Source: Lepisosteus oculatus (Eukaryota; Chordata; Actinopteri; Semionotiformes; Lepisosteidae). Taken from it: a stretch of 64,000 nucleotides of DNA. Position numbers and translations under genes: made by a program. Position 1 is the stretch's first letter, and each line of letters opens with the position of its first letter. The stretch is taken from NCBI RefSeq assembly GCF_040954835.1, contig NC_090698.1:27457501-27521500 (forward strand), written 5' to 3'. The notes under the pieces are model-generated. The model did not search any database and was not told the DNA's origin. It saw nothing but the letters and a program-made list of their open reading frames with translations. Positions 43,808-54,607 of the stretch are shown here, piece after piece.

Positions 43808-43885
43808 CTGCCGAGTGGAGATAATGGTACCAGACAGTGCAGCCCCACAGTCCCTTTAACCTCAGTAGGGTGAAGTGCTCCTGTT
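43808..43885 (-). other. Candidate upstream exon, 78 bp
   Basis: Between a good acceptor (TTCCTTCAG) and a good donor (CAG|GTGAGC). Joined to the 44,925-44,992 segment it stays open. Its final AG would join the A of the SEC31A start-codon exon to give AGA-ATG, in frame. It could equally be a 5' UTR exon, part of a non-coding RNA, or a chance match. Confidence 0.3.
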
Positions 43886-44924
43886 CTGAAGGAAGAGAAA
43901 CAAGAAGAAAAACTAATAAGAATCACAGCTTATTAAAAATCATGGCAAAAAATTGTGTTCAGCAGTTCTGTGATATTTTAAAGGAAACCAAAGCCTAAAT
44001 CTGAGCTGTCTATTTAATCGAGCTGAGATTTGTTTTAACAAGCTGCACAATTGAAACCTTTATTAATTTTCTCAACTCGGATACGGGAGAGCTCGGGTAA
44101 AACAGTGCTGGTGCTCTGTACCCTAAAAAAACGATTTCATTCTAATCGTACTCCCTCATCTGAGCCACACGATTGACTCCGCCATTTCCTGCACTTAGGA
44201 TTTAGTAACGGGAGACTTGTGTTGAATTTACAAGAAACGGATGCTGCCCTACATCCTTCTTAACTACTGTTAAAGAAGTTCAGACAAGTTAGACTGACAC
44301 TAGCACTCAATTCCTTTGTGTTCTGTTCGGCGTGAGGTTTGTGGGACATTACACGTGCGTGAAGGAATATACCGCGCTTCATTGTTAAAAAAGGCGCTCG
44401 TAAATTACCTTGCAAACTTCAATTACACTCCATCTCCAAAAGGATCAAGACCTTTCAATGGGCAACGAAGGAATCTGGAAGGGAAACAAAAGATGTTTAG
44501 AGCTCATCGTTGGTGTTGGGGGAGGAGCGCCAACTTCAAATAAAACGTGGCTTGGAAACTATAACAATTTACCAGAACAATGGAACACAGAATGAACTCT
44601 TACAGACAAGATCCTTCACCAAGTGGAATCGGTTAATAAGAACGACAACTAAGTCAGGCCAGATTTTCGTGTCGCCTAAATAGGCGCGGTAAGAAACCGA
44701 AGTCAGCCCGTGTCCTCATATAACTAGATAAATCGTAATCACAATGCTTCATGATGTGAACAGCAGAAAAGAGTTTAAAATCATCGGACACAGGCGACAT
44801 TGGGTATCATCGTAATCATTATTGCGCTAATTAAGTACATAACCAGAGGAAAGGGTGCAAACATATTGCTCAGATAACTATAATTTTGCCGACCCCTACC
44901 GCAACCCGACTTGCTGTAACTTAC

Positions 44925-45240
44925 TCCGTGCTCCCTTCTCCTCCACGCGTCTTCTTTTTTGTCTCACATCGTTGAAATAATCTTTTGTGCATACGCCAGC
45001 ATTGCACAGCACACCACATGTGCCACCCCTAGGATCAGCTTTCCACATCGTCTTCTACTTTGTTCCTCTCACCCCAGCATCAAAAAGGAGCTAACGCTCA
45101 CAATTTAGGGGTTTTATATGAGCTCCGCGGGGCAGTATGGGTAGGTCGTAAAAAGACGCCAATGACGTAAAGAAAATGTGGACAATACGCGTGGTTGCTT
45201 GGGAGTTTTCTACTTCCGGTCTGGAAATACAGTTTAGCGA
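44925..45240 (-). promoter_or_regulatory. Distal promoter-like cluster with candidate first exon
   Basis: The minus-strand donor ACGGA|GTAAGT at 44,924/44,925 is strong. Upstream lie a CRE-like TGACGTAA (45,163-45,170), an ATGACG/CCAAT overlap and an ETS-type ACTTCCGGT (45,212-45,220), with preserved CpGs: the pattern of a housekeeping promoter. It may be a second SEC31A promoter or may serve an unknown transcript in either direction. Confidence 0.4.
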
Positions 45241-46459
45241 TGATGCAGGTGTTCAACCTGTTGAAATATACGGAAGTGTCTCCCCCCCCCACAATATATT
45301 TAACCTGCTTGTTTAAACAATAGTGGTCACACATAATGTTTGAACTTCACACAACTGGTAAAGAGATTTGTATTACCCGAGAGTGCATTAAATTGTACAA
45401 TCGTCGAGAAGGTAAAGCATGTTTTGAAAAAGGGTGTTAATTCTTTTTTTACTAGTTGCTTTATTGTCAAGTGACGACAGTGAGATATGGAGAAGATTAC
45501 TAGTCAGTAGGTTATTGGCAACGAGCTTGTAATAATACGGAATAGACTTGTTAAAGAGTTAAACTAAATTACACACAAATTGCAAAGTCTGGATCTGCAA
45601 CAATCCAAGGAGCTTGAGAGCCGCAAACAAGCTCACAAAAATGTAAGATATATAATACAACTCCCCTTTAAAATAGCCTCTTTCTGGGCTGTTCTGGGTT
45701 TGGTAATTGCCAAACGACAATAAATCCGGTGTCATAAACATACCTTCTTATGTATTCATAACATATTCATCATTCAGAAGAGTATTCATACATATTCAAG
45801 AAATATAACATCATACAGCAGAGTTACGGACTGGACTGTGTGTCTTGCTTAAAACGTAGTGTTGTCCTGTGCTCTTAACAGTATTGCAGAGAGCAAAGTC
45901 CTATCTGCACACTTTCACACCCTTGTAAATGAGCTCTTTGTAAATCCTTCCTTGGCAGGAGTCCTCCAGCCAGAATTGTGCTAATTCTTTCAGTCCTTTT
46001 ATTTGAGATTGGATTAAGGTCAACAGGTTGAAATGACCAGTCAGTTTTGTTCTATGTACAGTTCCCCATTCCTTTGTCAGTTTGGATGTCTGCTCAAGAT
46101 CACTGTCATGAAAGAATGTCCCTTTTCAGCCAAGCTTGAGCTTCTGGATTTATATGTCTTGAAGTTCACAATTCCTCTTGTCTTAATAAGGACTCAAAGT
46201 GGTTTGCATCAGTAACAGTAAATGCAAAACAACCCTGAAACATAATAGAGACCTTGATTTTTTTCACAGTAGGCAGTTTTCTCAACATGAGTTTAACTTT
46301 TTTTTACTGATGAGCATGTCCAAAAGTTCCACTTTTCACTTAATCCGACACAGTTTTGATTTACATTCAGGCAAATCAGCTTCTTCCTTCCAATCTAAAC
46401 ATGAATGCTACTTTCATGCAGGCAACATCAGAAGGTAGTTTTCAACATTTTGAGTCCTG

Positions 46460-47415
46460 AAGGTGCCAGTTTGTGATGCCTTTATAATTTACAAAACCCG
46501 AATGACCAAACTGAAGACTTCTAGGGGTAAAATAAGGTACAGCAAATGCAAAAACTGAAAAGTCTGAAATCCTTCCATTGCAATGCAATCACTCTGAACA
46601 ATGATTCAAAATTTGGAGGAAGCACTTTTAGCAGCAATTAAAGCCATAAGTCTTTTTTTGCGTCTCTTCCAACTTTGCACTCTATTATGGTGCAAATTTT
46701 GCCCCTTCTTCAATCTGGTAGATTTGATCAGTCTATCAAGTTGCCTAATGATTGCTGTTAGACATCAGGTTTGAAGTCTTTGCACAGATTCTCAAATGGA
46801 TTCAAGCCAGGACTTTGACAGGGCCACTCAAGCATATTGACATTCTTATTTTTAAGCAACTCCAGTTTAGCTTTGGCCTTGGGTCTCTTTTACTGAAAGG
46901 TGAATTTTCATCTTAAATTTACAGTAGGGCTTTAGCAGACTGAAGCAGGTTTTCCTCTAACTTTGCTCCATTCATGTCCCCCTCTGTCATAAAAAGCTTC
47001 CCAGTCTCTGCAGAAGAGAAGCCATCCCATGACATATTGCCACCACCATGCTTCACTGTCGGGAAGGTGCTGACTGGATCATGCATTGCATTAAGTTTAT
47101 GCCAGACTTAAAACTTTGCATTTTAATAATAGTATTGACTGGACTGCCAAAACAACGTTTTACCACATTTGCAGCATCAATTAAACACTTTGTTGCAAAC
47201 TCTGTGAGGGATTTGAGATTAATTTTCCATTTCACCATAAAGGCTTGTTTTGTAAAGTGTTCTGTAAATTCTCCCATCTTGGGGCATCGAACAGAGCTCT
47301 GTCACAGTGGTCATTAGCCTCATGGAGTCCCTCTTCCTCCTTCTACAGCTGTTCAGTTTTGAGGTATAACCTAATCTAGGCATTGTCTGGGTGGTAGAAT
47401 ACACCTTCCATTTCA
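46460..47415. mobile_element. Tc1-like or related DNA transposon relic
   Basis: Contains AAACTGAAGACTTCTAGGGG and GCAGCAATTAAAGCCATAAG, shared with the fragment at 34.4 kb, then AAGCCAGGACTTTGACAGGG and CATGCTTCACTGTCGGGAAG, both common in fish DNA-transposon consensus sequences. No intact transposase remains, and its ends are approximate. Confidence 0.5.
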
Positions 47416-48744
47416 TAATGAGTAGACTGCATTCAAAGGGTTATACATTTTGTACCTGTTATTACTGACGTGCAGTAGTTTTCATGGTTGAAACTCTGCT
47501 TGATACCAAACAACCCCACAGAGACAGATGTATATAATCTGAAATAATTGCACACAGAGGACACTGAACTGTGTGGCTCTTTAAGGTAATTTTGTGCAAC
47601 TGAATTAGGGTTTCCCGTAGTGAGTTTCAATGTTTATTCACGATTTCAGTTTTTTAATTTTTGCTTTTAAAGGTGAGTGTAGGTTGTATATATAACACAT
47701 GTTAATTGCTACTTCAAAATGTCATGACTGCAAGGCTTAAAACAACACAATGTGCAAATATGAAGCACTAATAAGGAGCAGGAGCAGTTGCAATCAATAG
47801 TGAGGTCAATAAACATGAGCTCTGTGTAATTCTGCAGTAACTCCTTAATAATAGACACTTAAAATACAGACATGCAAAGTGATTTTTTATAAAAATGTAT
47901 TACCAATCATATTTTGTTACCACAAAAGTGGATGATTCGTTCAATTCAGTTCTAAGTTTAAAGTCTTTATAAACTAATGATTGAACTGTTCTTAAAGACA
48001 GGCTGGACCAAGATTACTGGTGGTCACCAGCTATCTTATATCTACTACAGGACAACATCTTTATTGTTTTGTGTCTTCCCACTACTTAGAAAGTGAAGAT
48101 GAAGTGTTAAAGGGAAGAGAATCTCAACATCTTAGTGTGATGAAAGTATTGCTTGTGCACATATGGTAAAGAAAATAAATAATAAACATGCTTGCTACAC
48201 CATTTTTACTTCAATCCAGACTCCCGCAGCAGCACAAACTTGTCTTTCAAATGTGTAAACACAAATACTGTAATGCTGACATTTAGTTCTTAAAGTGAGA
48301 GCCGCTAACTGCTGTATAAAACAAAAATTGTTAGGCTCTTGCTTAGTGAACAGTTTTTTTTGTTCCACATTAACTATTGGCCAGACTATAATACTCCAGA
48401 TAGACTACATGGATGTTGCCCAAAGAGTTAACAGCACCATCCCAGTAAACGAACTGAGATTTCATAAAAGTACAGTATTGCCTACTACAAATGATCATAT
48501 GCAGTTACATAAGAGAGATGAGCATTTACACAGCATTCTAAAGCCATTATGCTGACTTTGTGATCTAGATAGACAGTTTAGCAATATCACATCACAAAGT
48601 GGTTTGCATCGCTAACAGGCTTTCCTACAGTATAAGAAGTATTGGTCTTCAGAATTTTAGCATTGAGTACCTAATGCCACTTTTGAACACTCCAGCTTTA
48701 GATGGGGTGTAATTTGGAGAGATGTGATCAGTATATTGCATAAA

Positions 48745-48935
48745 GAAATTGGTCGGGATGGTATCACAGTGATTACCATTGCTGCCTTGCAGCTTTGGGG
48801 TCCTGGGTTCAGTTCCAGGCCTGGGGTGCTATCTGTGTGGAGTTTGTAAGCTCTCCCTGCGTTCAGGTGGGTTGCCTCCCATAATTCAAATACTGTTAGG
48901 TTAACTGGTTTGAAATCTTTTTCTCTATAAGCTAC
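48745..48935 (+). mobile_element. tRNA-derived fish SINE, 3'-truncated
   Basis: Head GATGGTATCACAGTGATTAC with B box GGTTCAGTTCC, body AGGCCTGGGGTGCTATCTGT and CTCTCCCTGCGTTCAGGTGG. It ends after GTTAGGTTAACTGG. Same family as 7.25 kb. Confidence 0.72.
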
Positions 48936-50064
48936 CAACATTTGCCTTAGACAAACCTAAGTGTAGAAAATGTCAGTTTAAAACATCATAAAAAAATAAA
49001 ATGGCATGAGATTCCTGGCTAAAGTAGTGTTGAAACTCCCAGGCGACTTACCTGCTAACTTGACAAACGCTGCACACAATTTGTTACAGAACTGTATAAA
49101 GTTTATTTGATTTATAGTTTGCTTACAATATAGACTGTCACTGAACATTTTAAGCATGTTCACTAAATATAAATCTTTCTGTTAAAGGTTGCAAATAAAT
49201 TTTTTTCTTAAATTCTGAGACTACATGTTATACTGTCAACTTTATGTAAGTTGTTTAAGGGAGGGATGAAAGGTTGATAAATTAAATAATTCTCTAGACA
49301 ACAAAAGCAGAAATGTTTACAAAGCAGATAGAAAAAAAAGTTTTAAAAAATCATTCCACCTTCAAAGTAACACAAGCAATGGTCACACCAACATACACAA
49401 TCTACAGCTCCAAACACTACAGATTTTGCGTCACACAAGACCTTCAATACACAAAGAGGTGAAGGAAAAACATTTACATATTAGTAGAGAGCTTCGGGTA
49501 TTTTAAAAAAATGTAAATATTGAAAATTCTTTAAACCTTGATAAAGTAGAAAGAAGCTCTAATGGATCTGCTTACACTAATTTACATTTATACAGTTTCT
49601 TTTCTCTTTCCAGTCCCTGAAATGGGAGGCAGGCTGTTGACTACCTGGATAATCCGAACACACACACACATTAAAAACGGACCGAGGTCGAAGTGGGCAA
49701 CAACTGTCAGCAGAAAACAGGCTCTGCACTTTTTAAGCCTGGATTGTTACCCTTTTTTTGTGTCAAAATGAAAAGCAACCTCCTGCCTTTGAAATTACAC
49801 AGTGTGAAGGTGGCAGAAAAGCCAAGTTTAGTTAGGACAATGGGATGTTCAGCCTAAACACAGTGCGTTCTTCCATTGTTCCACAGCCCTTTTGACCACC
49901 ACCTAATAAAAAAAACGGTGTCCCCATCATCCATGTTTTTAGCACGTTGAACACTACTGGAGGGATGGTGTCTCTGCAGGTTCTCTTTTCAATTCAGATC
50001 TCAATGACTTTTAATCAGCTCATCACTGCCCAAATTAGACCAATTTAACAGCTTCTCCCAGCTC

Positions 50065-50165
50065 TGCTGCTGCTTTTAATTGAGACCTGGCAAACCTGCA
50101 GGCACACCGGCCCTCTAGGACCAGTACTGGTGTAAACAGAGTAATGGACCATCCCACCGCCCAGC
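50065..50165 (-). repeat. Dispersed fish repeat fragment
   Basis: On the minus strand ACTGGTCCTAGAGGGCCGGT followed by GTGCCTGCAGGTTTG resembles the widespread fish motif in which a 'gtcctggagggccg' phrase precedes 'tctgcaggtt'. The family is not determined. Confidence 0.4.
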
Positions 50166-51189
50166 ACCTCTTCCTGTTTCTCCTTTATCTCTGCTCCCTT
50201 ATTGGGTTTTGTAGTGGTCACATCAAATGAAGTGGCAGTGATCAGTGAAGTGTGGTTTAGAAATTTTACAAACGTCTGGGTAGAATCTAGAAATTGAAAT
50301 GGATGCCACAAGTCCATAAAGATGACTACTAAAACTATCAGCTACTAAAACCCAATGTTTATTAAAATAAGTGCTATGTTGTACATTTTTTGTACATCTC
50401 TGCAGATTTAATAAAAATAAGATAAATTGGAACAGTAACATCTTCCATTTGAAGCGGTTAAAATAATTTGCTCTCTCTGCTGCGCTAAACAAAACAATGC
50501 ATGCACCATCCAGTAAGAGAAGCCACAGCCCGATGAGTTTTTTTTTTTTTACACGGACTGGTAAATGGGCTTACTTTATGGCAGGACCACAACTTCCATC
50601 TCAGCCATGTAGTACCAGCAGAACAAGAAAGGTGCAGGACAGAGATTCTCCTCATCCTAGAAAGTAGCTATTGAGGGAAAACAACAGTCAAGCGGCTTGT
50701 TATCATACTAGTTCCAGAAAGAAGAAAATCAACCACAGCATCAAAATAATACACATCAGAAGTATTTCCAAGCCTCACACATGTGCCTAGTATGGTACTA
50801 TTCAAAGCAGTCAGCTACTCGCAGTGAAATGTTGAATATATAATCCTAGAGGCCCTGAGCAAAGTTGAAGCTTAAGGCTGGGGGTGTTCTAAACAGACAG
50901 ACGATCTCAGAGCACCATCACACCATCATGATTATCTGGGTCTCTTCAGACACAAATCACACTTGCAAAACTATGGGAACAAGTTCACTCTGGCAGGTAA
51001 ACAAAGGGTGCAGCTCAACAGCTTTCAAAATAGGCAAAAGGTCACAGACATTGTCTGTTCATAATATTTTTTCCCAGAAGGCTTTACTCATTCACGTTCC
51101 CCATCTCTATACACCATCAAATCACCAATCATGGTAAGACAGAACACCAAAGGGAAAAAAAATAATTTTAAAATGCCTGATTTCTGTCC

Positions 51190-51440
51190 TTCTTTCCTTA
51201 TTAATTGGTTGAAACTCTCATCCAAAGTGACTTATATTTGTACTCGTGTATACAGCAGGGTGTTTTACTGGAACAATCTTTGTGAAGTACCTTGCTCAAG
51301 GGTACAACAGCAGAGTACCTCATGGGATATGAACCCACAGAGCCCTGGCCGCAGCTCCACACAGCTGCCGCTACTGGTTCTTCCCAAGACTCCACAGTCA
51401 ATGTAATTTGGTCCGACATCTGACAACGGGACTGGGAAAA
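51190..51440 (+). repeat. Dispersed fish repeat
   Basis: CATCCAAAGTGACTTATATT, TACAGCAGGGTGTTTTACTG, ACCTTGCTCAAGGGTACAAC and GGATATGAACCCACAGAGCC are hallmark phrases of a very common ray-finned fish repeat. Its classification is uncertain. Confidence 0.6.
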
Positions 51441-53782
51441 GTGTTGGAGGCTGATATCGGTGTAGACCAATTTCAACATCTGGGAGTAAACGCATATTTC
51501 CCAGTTATTTAACAAAGTTCCAGTTTGGTTAACATTCTGATTTGAAGATCAGAAGATCACCCTCCAGTCAAGTTGTCCCCACATCAGAGAGAACTCTGCT
51601 TGGATCACTGTCAGCAGGGCTCAGATGCCCGCGATACCAGGGAGCATGAATGTTAGTCTGATCTGCAATTAATTCCTAATCCAAATGTCAGAGCCTGCTG
51701 GAGTTCAAAAGACACTCACAGTACTGTAGCACAGGAGCTGTGTGTTGGTAAAACAGCACTGAACCTCTCTGATTCAGATACTTAGCTGGATTTTGTTACA
51801 CCTTCGGGGACATTTGGCGTGCATGGGTGACCCTTATGCTACAGTAGAAATTACTGTTGTAATGCAGCAAACAAATATCTCAGTCATTTTCAGACACTAA
51901 TTCTCAAATAACATAACAATAATCTTTCTTTACAACAAGTCAGTTCTCTGGAAGAATCACTATCCAGAAAGGTAAAATGCTACCTGCCATCTTTTGTAGC
52001 CCATCTAGGAGGTTTATAAAGCTTCACTGAACAGACACAGTTGGCCTTTTTGTGCAGGTTTTGAGACTTGCACCCATGCAGTTGATTCAGATATTTTTGT
52101 ACCAATTTAAATTAGGTCTCACAAGCAAATTCCTTCAATATAAATTAAGTAGGAAAAAAAAATTAACAGTTGCATTTTGTGAAGGAGATGACCTTCATAA
52201 GCTCAAACTGAGCAGCAAAGTGCATTGTTAAAGTCTCGGCTACATTCTTAATGTACCTTCAAAGATTCAAAATTTGATTAATAGTTTAAATACCACACTA
52301 CCTACAGAGAACAGAGGAAACGTGGGTCAACCTTTGAAATTCTCACATTGTATTTTAAATAGAATTAAAACCTTTAATCCCAAACTGAGACACAACAGGA
52401 AAGGACATCATTTCCAGAACAGAAAGTCACAGCAAGTGCAAAGAGGACCAAATGAAACAGCAGCTTCAAATGGAAACACAATAAATCCCCCCACTTAACT
52501 GCAGTGGAAAACTACAAATTCCTTGGGCTTACCTTCCAGGACTGAACGTTTCCACCAGCACTGGACTGAAGTGAGTTAAGTGTTTCCCTTTTCTATTTCT
52601 CAGTTTTCTGAGGCGTAACTTAAGAGGAATGCAAGTTAAATAACTAGGGTACAGTATTTCTCCTCTGTGCAGTACAAGTTCTGAAACAAAGTAGCATAAG
52701 CCTACTAAAAATCAGAACTGCACATTGTTGAAATCTAAGCCCTATGACAAGCTATGCCACAGCAGAGAAAAGGTCAAGATGAACAGGCAGCTTAAAAACA
52801 CTGGAGAAGTCATTGATATTCTAGCTGACAGGTTAATAGTTAAAGTGAAGTATACAGCTTATATCTATCTCATGCACCTGTTGCTTCATCAGCTAGAATT
52901 GAAAAGAACAACGTCCTACCTGTGTATAGAGGACACAGTTCTCATTTTCAGATGATCCATTGTTTCTAAAGATATGCTGACAGCAGCATAGTCATCCACC
53001 AGCTTCATTGTTTTTTGTTGTGTGTTTTGGCTACACTTTATTACTTCTGTTGGAAAATGAAGACCTTTGTTTTTTTGTCCACGGCTGTGGTGTCAGTGGT
53101 AGACGGGAGGGCCGACTGATCTTGGCTTTCCCGAACAAATCAAGTCAGCCTGCAAGGTGAACATTTAACATCCCCAGGAAGCTAAATTCCTGCTAGAGAG
53201 CGCTTCATGCAATCCTGAGCTGGAAGGCACACAGCTCATTGTGGCCTTCTGTACTCTAATTCAACCCCTGGTTTTAGTAAAGTCATGAACTTCTATTCTT
53301 TCATCCAGAGTGTACTCTTCCTCATTTACAGGATAAATTTTGTAAGCATCACAAAAGGTAGGCACAAGCTCTCATTTAATGATCCATTGAGTAAAACAAT
53401 TTTCTATTGATTTTGAATCGATAAGTGAACTGATGTGCTTTAAAGGTTATTTTCACAGGCAATCACTTACTATACAATTTCTGTCATGAACCAGGATTGA
53501 ACAAGCCCTACTTTAAGCTTTAATTTTGGGTTAAGATGCCTTTTATTTTGTTTGAAAAGGGCAATGAGCAGACACAATAATATGAAAGGGTTTTATATTG
53601 TATACCGTAACTGATCAAACGGATACATGTGAGCAGGGCCTATTCAAACCTCAACGAAGGATGATTTTGGACCAGGTAACTACAAACTGTTGCTGGTCTG
53701 GCAAAATTGAAGGTGTGACACTGATGGTCAAACCTTCATAACTGTACGGTACACAATCAAAACTCACAATTTAGACCTTTCC

Positions 53783-53788
53783 TTTATT
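53783..53788 (-). terminator. Candidate LIN54 polyadenylation signal
   Basis: AATAAA on the minus strand about 620 bp beyond the LIN54 stop codon. Other AATAAA copies lie further down, and mammalian LIN54 has a long 3' UTR, so this may not be the main site. Confidence 0.25.
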
Positions 53789-54405
53789 ATGGAATGAAAC
53801 CTGAGTGTGTATGATATATAAACAGTTAAGAACCTTAATTTCAACCACTGTCGCCTCAAAACAGACAATTTTTGCATTATCACTGTATTTCTCACCTTCA
53901 TCTGTAGTTGTGACAAATGTACCCATCTTTAAAAACAAATAAAACAAGTCTACAAACATCCATTAGAATTTTCCAGCCTGTTCGTTTCAAAAACTAAAAC
54001 CTTTCTCCAGTTTGTGATGAGAACCATGATGGATAATTTCTTTCTTTCTGAGCAGAAACCTTCTGGCTCATAGTTCAAGTGGTAGAAATCAGCTGGGACA
54101 AAAAGCCAAAGATCACCTTTCCTTCGGGAGAATACAGCAGAAACGGCACTCTCTGATCTGGAAATGACTTGAGAAAACATCATGATGGAGGGCAATCAAG
54201 AGCGGCAAACAAAATTACAGAAAACCTATTTGAATTGTACATTTAGCACTTTCTGGCATCATGAATCCCAAATGGAAGGGTCCTCTGACACTAACTCAAG
54301 GGGCTCTCCCCATGCTGTACACCTTGTGCTCTGACAGGGGTGTGCAGTCAGCCTTTACTTTCACAATCCCAGTGCTGTCTGTGGTGTGGGGTTTTGTAGA
54401 ATGGC

Positions 54406-54607
54406 TTAGCAGTTTATGGAACACGGGTCTGTCTTGGCCTTGCCTGCAGAGTTTATGATTCTCATGAGACATCGTCCAAACTCCTCTAAAATCATCCTCT
54501 CCGCCACTGCCTGAGGTCGGTGCGATAACTCCGCTCTTTCCGCCTCTTCAATCAGACACTCGCACGTTGCCTCGGCAACATCTTTGGTGACAAATGTGTA
54601 GGGCAAC
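54406..54607 (-). CDS. lin54: LIN54 last exon (C-terminus, stop)
   Basis: Starts with the last base of a split Lys codon, then [40 protein letters not shown], and ends DPCSINC with a TAA stop. Conserved helical tail that binds other MuvB subunits. Acceptor CCTGCAG. Confidence 0.96.

Larger units (their letters stand above)
45241..53780. other. SEC31A-LIN54 intergenic region
   Basis: No exon of a known gene was recognised on either strand. It holds a Tc1-like relic (46.46-47.42 kb), a SINE (48.75-48.93 kb) and dispersed repeats at about 50.1 and 51.2-51.4 kb. The right part may belong to a long LIN54 3' UTR. Human THAP9 lies in this interval, and no THAP zinc finger or THAP9 transposase-like frame is visible here. 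Confidence 0.5.

Noticed and set aside
47048-47317. 89-codon plus-strand open frame
   Set aside because: Lies inside the DNA-transposon relic and does not resemble a transposase.
50045-50317. 90-codon minus-strand open frame ending in a Ser/Arg-rich tail
   Set aside because: Much of it overlaps a common fish dispersed repeat, and no family is recognised.
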